From: CAZRCZ01 sp964598765
GTDB taxonomy: Bacteria > Sumerlaeota > Sumerlaeia > MVZB01 > JAJFLK01
Length of the DNA: 36,638 nt
Direction: 5' to 3'
Assembly (NCBI GenBank): GCA_964598765.1
Contig: CAZRCZ010000031.1
Location: 1-36,638, forward strand
Positions 1 through 8,131 of the stretch are shown here, piece after piece (positions within the stretch are counted from its first letter, which is position 1; every line of letters begins with the position of its first letter). The notes under the pieces are model-generated. The model did no database searches, was not told where the DNA came from, and saw only the letters and a list, made by a program, of their open reading frames with translations. A program made the translations under genes and the position numbers.

Positions 1-320
1 AATCCGCGCCCGGCGAAGATTTCCTGATAAACGTGCATGAGGCCGATCTGCCCTATGGCGGCCATGGCCTGTTTTTCGGGAATGGTTTTCGGGCGTTGGC
101 GCGCAAGTCGTCCGCAACCCAGCCCGATCGCGCCGGAAGTGACGACAATGACGCGGACCTTGCGGCGATGAAGATCGGCGAGGGCGTCAGCCAAATCCTC
201 AATCACCCGCCGATCCGCCTTCTCCTCCGCGTCAAGCACGACGTTGGAACCAAGCTTGACGACAATTTTTTCGCAGGCGATTTCGCGTCCCGTCCCGGCC
301 ATGTTAGGAATGGAAATCAT
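1..320 (-). CDS. proB: Glutamate 5-kinase, N-terminal part (cut by window edge)
   Basis: Phosphorylates glutamate to glutamyl-5-phosphate, the first step of proline synthesis, in the cytoplasm. The reverse strand reads from ATG at 320 into the start of the window without a stop, about 106 residues. Visible family features are the amino-acid-kinase start K-I-V-V-K-L-G-S-N-V-V, the core V-R-V-I-V-V-T-S-G-A-I-G-L-G and Q-A-M-A-A-I-G-Q-I-G-L-M. A GGAG lies 7-10 bases before this ATG; a second in-frame ATG at 302 is less likely. It lies 51 bp downstream of obg on the same strand, the common obg-proB order. The C-terminal part is outside the window. ProC, the last enzyme of the pathway, is encoded separately at 34917-35744. 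Confidence 0.93.
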   Translation of the reverse strand, partial: MISIPNMAGTGREIACEKIVVKLGSNVVLDAEEKADRRVIEDLADALADLHRRKVRVIVVTSGAIGLGCGRLARQRPKTIPEKQAMAAIGQIGLMHVYQEIFAGRG

Positions 321-371
321 GATCTCCCGCTTCCCGCCCAGCGGTGCGCAATTTCTTAATCGTAATCATAA

Positions 372-1493
372 TCATAATCCTAATCTCAAACTTGCCCCCT
401 GCTCTTCCCCGGCTTTCTCCTCCCCCGTCTCGCCTTGCTTCCGCGCCTCCGCCTTTCTCAAGGCATCCGCAATCGCGCGGCGCAAATCCTCCAAACCTTC
501 CCCCGTCTGCGCTGAAATCGCAATTGTTTCGATTTTTTCATCCCGAAATGTCCTCTCGAAAATCTCGCGTGCCGTCGGCGACAAAAGATCAATTTTGCTG
601 AGGACGACGATCTCCGGTTTTCGGGTGATCGTCTCGGAATAGGCCGAAAGCTCCTGCCGGACCAGCTGATAAGCGTCCAATGCCATCCTCGCGCCGATCT
701 CCGCGCTTTCGGCGTCGAGAGACTCTTCCACGAATATCGAAGGATCGGGCGCGATGAGATGAACGAGCAGGGTTGTCCTCTCGATGTGCCTCAAAAAACG
801 ATCACCCAAACCGACCCCTTTGCTCGCCCCCTCGATCAATCCCGGAATATCCGCCAGCGCGATACTGCGGTCATCGCCGATTTCCATCATGCCCAAATTT
901 GGATGGATCGTCGTAAAAGGATACGGCGCGATGCGCGGCGTGGCGTGGGTCAGCGCCTTAAGGAGCGTTGATTTTCCCGCGTTGGGCAAACCGATCAATC
1001 CCGCGTCGGCGATCAGTTTCAGTTCAAGGATCAGATGCCGTTGCTCGCCGGCTTCTCCCTCTTTGACTTTTCGCGGGGCCTGTTGGGTCGGCGTGGCGTA
1101 GTGCTGATTGCCCGCCCCGCCGATTCCTCCGGCGGCGGCGAGATAGCGTTGCCCCGGACGAGTCAAGTCGGTCAGCGGTCCCTCCTCGTCACTGACGACC
1201 GTTCCAAGGGGAACGTGAATGACGCGGTCCTCTCCGGCCCGCCCGCTCATGTTCTTGCCTTTTCCGTGTTGGCCGCGTCCGCCGACGACGTGAGGGTGAA
1301 ATTTGAGATCGAGCAACGTCACGACCTTGGGATCGGTCGCCAGCCAGACGTCGCCTCCCTTGCCGCCGTCTCCGCCGTCGGGGCCGCCGAAAGGAATTCC
1401 CTTCTCCCGCCGGAACGACAGACATCCGTTCCCGCCATCGCCGCCGTGCGCGGTGACGCGGACAAAATCAACGAACGAAGATTCGCCGCTCAT
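372..1493 (-). CDS. obg: GTPase Obg/CgtA, ribosome assembly
   Basis: Large-subunit ribosome assembly GTPase of the Obg family. The 373-residue protein has the Gly-rich Obg domain at residues 1-158 (runs such as G-G-D-G-G-N-G and G-P-D-G-G-D-G-G-K-G-G). The G domain follows: P-loop G-L-P-N-A-G-K-S-T (168-176), switch II D-I-P-G-L-I-E-G-A (215-223), G4 as S-K-I-D (299-302) and G5 I-S-A-Q-T-G. After about residue 350 there is only a short charged tail, so the OCT domain of some Firmicute homologues is absent, as is common elsewhere. The ATG at 1493 sits almost at the edge of the upstream repeat element and no strong ribosome site is visible. It probably forms a unit with proB. Confidence 0.97.
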   Translation of the reverse strand: MSGESSFVDFVRVTAHGGDGGNGCLSFRREKGIPFGGPDGGDGGKGGDVWLATDPKVVTLLDLKFHPHVVGGRGQHGKGKNMSGRAGEDRVIHVPLGTVVSDEEGPLTDLTRPGQRYLAAAGGIGGAGNQHYATPTQQAPRKVKEGEAGEQRHLILELKLIADAGLIGLPNAGKSTLLKALTHATPRIAPYPFTTIHPNLGMMEIGDDRSIALADIPGLIEGASKGVGLGDRFLRHIERTTLLVHLIAPDPSIFVEESLDAESAEIGARMALDAYQLVRQELSAYSETITRKPEIVVLSKIDLLSPTAREIFERTFRDEKIETIAISAQTGEGLEDLRRAIADALRKAEARKQGETGEEKAGEEQGASLRLGL

Positions 1494-1511
1494 TGAATAA
1501 AATTCCGTTTA

Positions 1512-1676
1512 TTAAACACGAAGGCACAAAGAAGGCGCAAAGCCCACGAAGTTGATGACGAGAAGGTCAGGCGGAAGCGAAATGGCCGGTTCCCATGATC
1601 GAAGGATACGTCGTGATTCATGCTTGCTCTTTCTTTGTGCTCTTTCTGCCTGCTTCGTGTCTTTGTGTTTAATCTT
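1512..1676. repeat. Intergenic inverted-repeat element, copy 1 (GAAGACAC type)
   Basis: Between obg and accA, a left arm (about 1512-1535, beginning TTAAACACGAAGGCACAAAG) and a right arm (about 1629-1676) are imperfect reverse complements. Both are built of iterated CACGAAG/CACAAAG words, with about 90 bp between them. The accA stop codon TAA (1669-1671) lies inside the right arm, within the shared word GATTAAACACAAAGACAC. The same word occurs at 12171-12188, and variants at about 12904 and 13024. The pair could form a long hairpin in RNA. No open reading frame or transposase is associated. Confidence 0.7.
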
Positions 1677-2757
1677 CGCGTTGAATCGCAACCGCGCCAT
1701 CCGCGCTCTCCGCCCGCGTCAGACACGCCTCTCCCATCCGGCGGTATTTCCGGAACCGTTGCTCCACCAATTCGTCGGGAGGAATCTGGGAAAGCTCTTC
1801 CAGATGGCGCGTCAGCCGCTCGCGTAAGACGTTCCCTGCCTGCGTCGGATCCAGATGCGCTCCGCCGATCGGTTCGGGAACGATTTCGTCTATCACGCCG
1901 AAACCAAGCAAATCATCGGCGGTCAGCTTGAGCGCTTGGGCGGCGTCGCCCGCTTTGGCGGCGTCGCGCCAGAGGATCGAGGCGCATCCTTCGGGCGAAA
2001 TCACGCAATACCACGCATATTGCATCATCAGCAACCGGTCGCCGACGCCGATGCCGAGCGCGCCGCCGCTGGCTCCCTCGCCGATGACCGCGCAAATAAT
2101 CGGAACTCGAACGTTGAACATCTCCATGATGTTGCGCCCTATGGCTTCGCCCTGACCGCGCTCTTCGGCGCCGATTCCCGGATACGCGCCGGGCGTGTCA
2201 ATGAAGATTAAAATTGGCATTTCAAATTTGTCGGCCAATTTCATCACGCGCAGGGCTTTGCGGTATCCTTCGGGGTGCATCATGCCGAAGTTCCGCGCGA
2301 TGTTGTCCTTTAGATCGGCTCCCTTTTGATGGCCGATGACGGCGACGGGACGATCTTGAAACCGCGCGAGACCGGCGACGACGGCGGCGTCGTTGCCGAA
2401 GTTGCGGTCGCCGCTCAGCTCGATCCAATCGGAAAAAAGACGGCGAATGTAATCCAATGAGTGAGGCCGCGACGGATGCCGCGCGATCTGAATCCGTTGC
2501 CAAGGAGTCAGGTTCGCGTAAACCTCGCGCCGCGTCGAGACCAGACGCTCTTCCGTCTCTTTGATCTTGGCCTCCAATTCGGGATCAACTGATTTAGGTT
2601 TTTCCACGACGACCACCGCGGCGTCCCCTTCCTCCGACGCCTCGGCGGCGTGCTTGTGCGCCTTCGCCTCTTTCTTCCTCAGAGTCTCCTGAAGCTTCTT
2701 GAGATCGCGCTCAAGATCGTGAATCGGTTTTTCGAAATCGAAAGTGGTGGTCGCCAT
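1669..2757 (-). CDS. accA: Acetyl-CoA carboxylase carboxyltransferase subunit alpha
   Basis: Alpha half of the carboxyltransferase of acetyl-CoA carboxylase, which with AccD makes malonyl-CoA for fatty-acid synthesis. From ATG at 2757 the protein is 362 residues. It opens with the family's helical segment F-D-F-E-K-P-I-H-D-L-E (7-17), then a low-complexity insert of about 30 residues (Ala/Glu/Val/Lys, 33-58). The core motifs are G-H-Q-K-G (142-146), F-I-D-T-P-G-A-Y-P-G-I-G-A-E-E-R-G-Q (185-202), G-E-G-A-S-G-G-A-L (227-235) and S-P-E-G-C-A-S-I-L-W (254-263). The frame stays open upstream to 2892, but homology starts at M-A-T-T-T-F-D-F. The stop codon is provided by the arm of an intergenic repeat element. 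Confidence 0.96.
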   Translation of the reverse strand: MATTTFDFEKPIHDLERDLKKLQETLRKKEAKAHKHAAEASEEGDAAVVVVEKPKSVDPELEAKIKETEERLVSTRREVYANLTPWQRIQIARHPSRPHSLDYIRRLFSDWIELSGDRNFGNDAAVVAGLARFQDRPVAVIGHQKGADLKDNIARNFGMMHPEGYRKALRVMKLADKFEMPILIFIDTPGAYPGIGAEERGQGEAIGRNIMEMFNVRVPIICAVIGEGASGGALGIGVGDRLLMMQYAWYCVISPEGCASILWRDAAKAGDAAQALKLTADDLLGFGVIDEIVPEPIGGAHLDPTQAGNVLRERLTRHLEELSQIPPDELVEQRFRKYRRMGEACLTRAESADGAVAIQRED

Positions 2758-3012
2758 GACGAAGGTTGTCCAGAGGGAGCATCGGCGCAAACCCGCCGAA
2801 TCGTTCATTCTCCAACCAAGAGGGGAAGGGATCAACCAATTTTCACAGATTGAGTGTGCTTCGGGAGAATCTCCCATTCTCAAGAGGGCCAAGCCGTAGC
2901 TATGCGGTTCTTAATTGTGAGGACTGATATGGAAGCGCCCCGTCCCACCTCCATCCATTTCAGCCAGCCAACATCCGCGCGGAAAGGCGAAGGGGGCATC
3001 TTGATAGGCCCA

Positions 3013-3786
3013 TCAGTCGGCGACTGAAATCCAAAGGCGCATTTTTTCGAAATTCTTTTGTCCGATCCCCTCGACTTTGATGAGGTCTTCGGGGTGTTTG
3101 AAGGGATGAAGCATCCGATGGCGGACGATCCGTTCGGCGAGCTTGGGACCGATGCCGGGAATAGTCTGGAGTTGCGTCAGATCGGCGGTGTTGATGTTGA
3201 TCTTTTGCCCGGGTTTTTCCACTGCTTTTGGAGCGGGCGAGCGGGAACTTGAATGGCTTCCCGCCGGGAGGGATTTGATTTTTTCTCCGGTGGCAGGTGA
3301 AGTTGGCGCCGAAGGATCGCCGACGGTGACATAGGGTCTCAAGCGCTCCAGCGTTTTCGGACCGATCCCCTTGACTTCATCCAACTGATCCACCGAGCGG
3401 AATGGGCCGATTTTCTTTCGATAATCCAAAATCAGTTGGGCTTTGGATGGACCGATGCCGGGCAGGCGGTCCAATTCTTCGGCGGTCGCGGTGTTGATGT
3501 TGATCGCGGCGGGTGAGGATGACGTAGCGGAGGGAATCGCTTTTCGTTCCAGCGTCGGCGTCGTTGAGGAAACGGAATTTGACGCAACTTTGAGTTCCGG
3601 TCGAGTCGCTTCCTTCGCGGAAGGAATGGGGATCGGTTGCCAGCGGGGATCGGATTCGATCCACAAGTCATCGGTCGGACGATTCGCGGCGCGGCTTTGA
3701 TAATCCTGAACTGCCAATCCTGCGACGATCAAGCCGACGACCGCCAGAAGGGCCGCCTGTTCGGAGCGGGTGATACCCAACGCCAT
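3013..3786 (-). CDS. ComEA-like protein with two helix-hairpin-helix domains
   Basis: A 257-residue membrane-anchored protein. A hydrophobic segment at about 10-27 (A-A-L-L-A-V-V-G-L-I-V-A-G-L-A-V) serves as signal anchor, followed by a Pro/Ser/Thr-rich linker. Two ComEA-type helix-hairpin-helix modules then occur in tandem. Each starts I-N-I-N-T-A and carries L-P-G-I-G-P-S-K-A or I-P-G-I-G-P-K-L-A plus a second hairpin (V-K-G-I-G or V-E-G-I-G). They are separated by a Ser/Pro/Lys linker of about 50 residues. Single-module ComEA proteins bind double-stranded DNA at the cell surface during natural transformation; a role in DNA binding here is inferred from the family. The start lies one base after the leuS stop, so translation is probably coupled. 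No other competence gene is in the window. Confidence 0.85.
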   Translation of the reverse strand: MALGITRSEQAALLAVVGLIVAGLAVQDYQSRAANRPTDDLWIESDPRWQPIPIPSAKEATRPELKVASNSVSSTTPTLERKAIPSATSSSPAAININTATAEELDRLPGIGPSKAQLILDYRKKIGPFRSVDQLDEVKGIGPKTLERLRPYVTVGDPSAPTSPATGEKIKSLPAGSHSSSRSPAPKAVEKPGQKININTADLTQLQTIPGIGPKLAERIVRHRMLHPFKHPEDLIKVEGIGQKNFEKMRLWISVAD

Positions 3787-3787
3787 G

Positions 3788-6307
3788 TCAATCTCCGGGG
3801 ATGATGTTCAGCAGTTTGCTTTTGATGTAAATTACTTTTTTCGGGGGCGCGCTTCCGACCATTTCTTTGATCTTCGGGATGGCGAGGGCTTTTTTCACCG
3901 CCGAGGCTTCGTCTTCCTCAACGCCGATCATCATGCGATCCCGGACTTTCCCCCGAATCTGAATCGGAATCTCGACTTCATTTACGGCCAGCGCGGCGGC
4001 GTCCCAAGCTGGCCAAGGGTGCTGTTGGAGCAAGCCCGCACCGCCGACCATCGCCCAAATTTCGTCGGCCAGATGCGGAGCCATCGGATTCATAAGCACG
4101 GCCAAGCGCTGAACCGCAAGCGCGACCAGCCGCGCCGAAAGCGAATCTCCCTCGCGGATTGGATAAGCTTGAATCCCGTTGAGAAATTCCATGCACGCCG
4201 CAATCGCCGTATTGAACTGAAACCGCTCTCCCAAGTCTTCGGTCACACGCTTGGTTGTCAAGTGAATGAGACGATAAAGTTTGCGGTCCTCTTTGGTTGA
4301 AAGCTCTCCCATCTTGACTTCGGCTCCGGTTTTGGCTCCGGCGAAAAGAATTTCACGCCGGTCGCGCGCGTAGCGCCAAATCCGATTCAGGAACCGCGAG
4401 CAACCCTCGACCGATTCATCCGACCAATCCAATTGTTTCTCCGGCGGAGCGGCGAAGAGTATATAAAGTCGCGCCGTGTCGGCTCCGTATTTGCCGATGA
4501 TTTCTCCCGGGTCCACGACGTTGCCGAGCGACTTGGACATTTTTTTCCGATCCTTCGTCACCATTCCCTGCGCGAGCAACGCCTTGAACGGTTCGTCAAC
4601 GTTGGTGAGTCCCAAATCGCGGAGCGCCTTCGTGAAGAAACGAGAATAAAGCAAATGCAGAATCGCGTGCTCAATCCCGCCGACGTATTGATCCACGGGC
4701 ATCCAGTATTCGGCCTTCTGTCTTGAGAAGGGAGCGGTCGGATTTTTCGGATCGCTATAGCGAATGAAATACCACGACGAATCGAAGAAGGTGTCCATCG
4801 TGTCGGTCTCGCGCCGCGCCGGACCGCCGGAGACGGGGCAAGTCGTGTTGACCCATTCCGGCACGCTCGCCAACGGGTTGCCCTGTCCGCCAAAAGTAGC
4901 CTTGGAGGGAAGTTTGACCGGAAGTTGATTTTCCGGAACCGGAACCAATCCTGCTTTCTCGCTATAGACGAAAGGAATCGGCGTTCCCCAAAACCTCTGG
5001 CGCGAAATCAGCCAATCGCGGAGACGATATTGGACGGTTTTGTGGCCGAATCCTTGTTCCTCCAGCCATTTTACAATGGCGCGTTTGGCCGGATCCGATT
5101 TCATTCTGCAAAACTGATGCGAGTTCACCATCGTCCCCGGCTCGACAAACGCCTCCGTCATGCTTTTTGGATCGAGCGGATTTTCCGGCGTCGAGGCTTC
5201 GGGTTGAATGACCACTCGGATCGGAATGTCGTATTTCTTCGCGAATTCAAAATCGCGTTGGTCGTGCGCGGGAACCGCCATGATCGCGCCGGTTCCGTAT
5301 TCCATGAGAACGAAATTGGCGATGTAGATCGGCACGCGGTCGCCGTTGACCGGATTGATCGCGTGATGGCCGATGAACAGTCCCTCTTTGGCGCGTCCTT
5401 CGGCGGTGCGGTGCTCTTTATCTTCCAACACAACGCGGTTGATGAAGGCTTGGACTTCGGCTTCGCGTTCCATTCCGGCGATCAATTCCCGCACCATCGG
5501 ATGCTCGGGCGCGAAAACCATGAACGTCACGCCGAAAAGTGTGTCGGGACGCGTCGTGAAGATCGGCATTTCCGCGCCGCCGGACTCGATCTTGAATTTG
5601 ACTAGCGCCCCTTCGCTCCGCCCGATCCAGTTGCGCTGTTGCGAGGTGACGGCGGTCGGCCAGTTGGAGAGCTTGTCGTCCAGATCGCGCAGAAGTTCCT
5701 CGGCGTAGGCGGTGATTCTCAAAAACCACTGTTCGAGGGGACGAATCTCCACCGCCGTTCCCGGATGCCGCCAACAACAACCGTCAATCACCTGTTCATT
5801 GGCCAGAACGCTTTGGCACTTCGGACACCAATTGACCGGCGCTTCCTTGCGATAGACCAATCCCTTTTCGTAAAACTTCAAAAATATCCATTGGTTCCAA
5901 CGATAGTAGTCGTCCCGGCTGGTGACCACTTCCCGGTCCCAATCGTAAGAAAGTCCGAGTTGAAGCATCTGCTCCTTCATCATTCCGATGCAATGCTCCG
6001 TCCAGACTTCGGGCTGGGTTTGGCGTTGAATCGCGGCGTTCTCGGCGGGCATTCCGAAGGAATCAAATCCCATCGGATGAAGTACGTCGTAGCCCTGCAT
6101 CCGCCGCAATCGCGCAATCGCGTCGCCGATCGTATAAACGCGGACATGTCCCATGTGAAGCTTGCCGCTGGGGTAAGGAAACATTTCGAGGACGTAATAC
6201 TTAGGGCGCGATCCATCCTCCGTGGGTTTGTTGAGGGCGGTTTCGCGCCAACGCGCCTGCCACTTGGGTTCAATCTCTTGGTGAGGATAAAAGTCGTTGT
6301 TCGACAT
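3788..6307 (-). CDS. leuS: Leucyl-tRNA synthetase
   Basis: Class I aminoacyl-tRNA synthetase that charges tRNA-Leu, 839 residues, normal length for bacteria. The signature H-M-G-H lies at residues 51-54 after Y-P-S-G-K-L. The editing domain shows T-T-R-P-D-T-L-F-G-V-T, the tryptophan-rich W-L-I-S-R-Q-R-F-W-G-T-P-I-P follows, and K-M-S-K-S is at 589-593. The C-terminal anticodon-binding region ends in I-Q-I-R-G-K-V-R-D-R and a final Lys-rich domain. It starts at ATG 6307 with no obvious ribosome site. tRNA-Cys lies 114 bp upstream on the same strand, and the ComEA-like gene follows at one base distance. I see no T-box leader in the short upstream region. Confidence 0.98.
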   Translation of the reverse strand: MSNNDFYPHQEIEPKWQARWRETALNKPTEDGSRPKYYVLEMFPYPSGKLHMGHVRVYTIGDAIARLRRMQGYDVLHPMGFDSFGMPAENAAIQRQTQPEVWTEHCIGMMKEQMLQLGLSYDWDREVVTSRDDYYRWNQWIFLKFYEKGLVYRKEAPVNWCPKCQSVLANEQVIDGCCWRHPGTAVEIRPLEQWFLRITAYAEELLRDLDDKLSNWPTAVTSQQRNWIGRSEGALVKFKIESGGAEMPIFTTRPDTLFGVTFMVFAPEHPMVRELIAGMEREAEVQAFINRVVLEDKEHRTAEGRAKEGLFIGHHAINPVNGDRVPIYIANFVLMEYGTGAIMAVPAHDQRDFEFAKKYDIPIRVVIQPEASTPENPLDPKSMTEAFVEPGTMVNSHQFCRMKSDPAKRAIVKWLEEQGFGHKTVQYRLRDWLISRQRFWGTPIPFVYSEKAGLVPVPENQLPVKLPSKATFGGQGNPLASVPEWVNTTCPVSGGPARRETDTMDTFFDSSWYFIRYSDPKNPTAPFSRQKAEYWMPVDQYVGGIEHAILHLLYSRFFTKALRDLGLTNVDEPFKALLAQGMVTKDRKKMSKSLGNVVDPGEIIGKYGADTARLYILFAAPPEKQLDWSDESVEGCSRFLNRIWRYARDRREILFAGAKTGAEVKMGELSTKEDRKLYRLIHLTTKRVTEDLGERFQFNTAIAACMEFLNGIQAYPIREGDSLSARLVALAVQRLAVLMNPMAPHLADEIWAMVGGAGLLQQHPWPAWDAAALAVNEVEIPIQIRGKVRDRMMIGVEEDEASAVKKALAIPKIKEMVGSAPPKKVIYIKSKLLNIIPGD

Positions 6308-6421
6308 GGTTCAGGGGAGACCTCAGGCGCGGCATTTTGAACGATGCGGCCCCGTTCGTCCACATCGAAAGCGGTTCAGCGTGGGAGGTCATGATTGGTT
6401 CGATTCGGAGAGAAGGAAGAA

Positions 6422-6498
6422 TGGAGGAGACGATCGGATTTGAACCGATGAATAGTGGATTTGCAGTCCACCGCCTTAAACCACTTGGCTACGTCTCC
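6422..6498 (-). tRNA. tRNA-Cys (anticodon GCA)
   Basis: On the reverse strand a complete cloverleaf can be folded. The acceptor arms are GGAGACG and CGTCTCC, and the anticodon stem GTGGA/TCCAC encloses CTGCAAA with anticodon GCA. The T arm ATCGG/CCGAT encloses TTCAAAT. The discriminator base is T (U73), the main identity element of tRNA-Cys, and CCA is encoded. The gene lies upstream of leuS in the same direction and may be co-transcribed. Confidence 0.95.
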
Positions 6499-6661
6499 CC
6501 GTGTTCAGCTCAAGCCGGATGATCGGGATTCCGCTCCGAGGATGGAGAACAACCCATTTTGGGGTTCACCATTGAGTCTGTCAATGCAGGATCGAGGCGG
6601 CGCGCAAAAAATCGTCCTTGGTTGACGCTCCACCGGACGTGCGATAAACTGGCGGCAAGAA

Positions 6662-8131
6662 GTGAAACCGATGGAATCCCGATTTCAGCGCGCCTTGTTG
6701 ATGAATCCGCCGACGGGTCTCTACCGGCGGGACGACCGATGTCAGTGCAAGGTCGAGGATCAAACGGTCCAGATTACATTCCCGCCCGTGGAACTGGCGG
6801 GATTGGGGGCCGTTCTCCGTCAAGGGGGCGCGGACGTTGTTATTCGGGATTATCCCGCCGAGCGAGGGACGTGGGAGAATCTTCAAAGCGAACTTGAGAA
6901 ATTTCGGCCTGATTTCGTCTTGGTCAACGTCGTCACCGCGACCGCTGAAAACGATTTTCAAGCCTGCGCCGTCGCGAGGGAAGTTTTGGGATCTCGGGTT
7001 CTCACCGCCGCCAAGGGGGAATACATGGACGCGCTCGGAATCGAAGCGCTCCAACGGCATCCCGAACTGGATTTTGGTTTCCACGGCGAAATCGAGCGTG
7101 TTCTGGAAAAATTTCAGCAGGGCGTTCCCCTGAGCGAAGTTGAAGGATTGGTTTATCGGGACGAGCTTAACTCAAATGGTTCTAACGGAAACGGTGCTAC
7201 TCCGCGAATTCGGCGCAACTCCGGTCATCCTTTGCTGGAGAGTCTCGACCGGCTTCCCTTTCCCGCGCGCGATTTGCTGAAGAATGAAATTTACCTCAGT
7301 CCGGAAACCGGCAATCCGCTCACGGTGATCCACGGCAATCGGGGATGTCCGGCGGCGTGCATCTTTTGCCCCGCCGGCGTGATGTCGGGTTTCAAGGTTC
7401 GGTATCGCTCGCCGGAAAACATTCTGCTGGAAATCCGCGAATGCGTCGAGCGATTCGGCATCCGCGAATTTCTTTTTCACGGCGACACGTTCACCTTGAA
7501 CAAGGCGTGGCTGTTGAGGCTTTGCGGTTTGATCCGCGAGAGCGGACTAAAAATCCGATGGGGATGCAACAGCCGGGTGGACACGATGGACGACGAGCGC
7601 GCCGAGGCCATGCGCGGGGCGGGATGCTGGGTGGTGGCGTTCGGAGTGGAGACGGGCAATCAGGAGATTTTAGATAAACTCAAAAAGGGAGCGAAGGTCG
7701 AAGAGGCGGAATCGGCGGTCGCCGCCTGCAAGCGCCACGGCCTCCGCACTCACGCTTTTTTCGTCATCGGCCTGCCTTGGGAAACAGAAAAAACCTTGGA
7801 GCAGACCTATCAATTCGCTCGGAAACTCGACACCGACTTTTTTGATTTCAACATTGCTTATCCGCTTCCGGGCACGGAATTTTACGAAATGGCCGTGGCG
7901 GAAAATCTATTTGAAACCGCTCCCGAAACGTCGGGCTATGCCAACGCCGCCGTGCGGACCTACGTTCTTTCGAGCCAATATCTGACCGATTGGCGGCGCA
8001 AAAAACTTCTCGCGATGTCGCTTCGTCCGAATTACATCGCGCGGACGCTCTGGCGAAGCGGCTCCCCGCGCATTGCCGCCAACTACGCGCGCGCTGGATT
8101 CAAGCGTCTTCGTCAATTGGTGGCGTCATGA
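6662..8131 (+). CDS. B12-binding-domain radical SAM protein
   Basis: 489 residues. An N-terminal Rossmann-like region (about 10-150: L-L-M-N-P-P, P-P-V-E-L-A-G-L-G-A, D-F-V-L-V-N-V-V) resembles cobalamin-binding domains. The radical SAM core carries the CX3CX2C cluster ligands C229, C233 and C236 in G-N-R-G-C-P-A-A-C-I-F-C, then the core strands F-L-F-H-G-D-T-F and V-A-F-G-V-E-T-G-N-Q-E-I-L. The domain order matches the large B12 radical SAM group (BchE/HpnJ-like), which methylate or rearrange unactivated carbons. The substrate cannot be read from the sequence. I see no clear D-x-H-x-x-G loop, so cobalamin binding itself is uncertain. The start is GTG at 6662, or ATG at 6671. The stop overlaps the next start (ATGA). 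Confidence 0.88.
   Translation: MKPMESRFQRALLMNPPTGLYRRDDRCQCKVEDQTVQITFPPVELAGLGAVLRQGGADVVIRDYPAERGTWENLQSELEKFRPDFVLVNVVTATAENDFQACAVAREVLGSRVLTAAKGEYMDALGIEALQRHPELDFGFHGEIERVLEKFQQGVPLSEVEGLVYRDELNSNGSNGNGATPRIRRNSGHPLLESLDRLPFPARDLLKNEIYLSPETGNPLTVIHGNRGCPAACIFCPAGVMSGFKVRYRSPENILLEIRECVERFGIREFLFHGDTFTLNKAWLLRLCGLIRESGLKIRWGCNSRVDTMDDERAEAMRGAGCWVVAFGVETGNQEILDKLKKGAKVEEAESAVAACKRHGLRTHAFFVIGLPWETEKTLEQTYQFARKLDTDFFDFNIAYPLPGTEFYEMAVAENLFETAPETSGYANAAVRTYVLSSQYLTDWRRKKLLAMSLRPNYIARTLWRSGSPRIAANYARAGFKRLRQLVAS

Noticed and set aside
2758..2892. Upstream extension of accA by 45 codons
   Set aside because: The family N-terminus begins at the ATG at 2757; the extension has no resemblance to AccA.
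2893..3012. Terminator at CAGTCGGCGACTG after the ComEA-like gene
   Set aside because: Symmetry is perfect but the centre is one base, the stem is in the coding end and no T run follows.
6308..6421. T-box or other leader upstream of leuS
   Set aside because: The 114 bp between tRNA-Cys and leuS show no T-box consensus or terminator/antiterminator pair.
7990..8127. Upstream extension of the M50 protease frame
   Set aside because: It overlaps the conserved end of the radical SAM gene in another frame; the ATG at 8128 overlapping its stop is the natural start.
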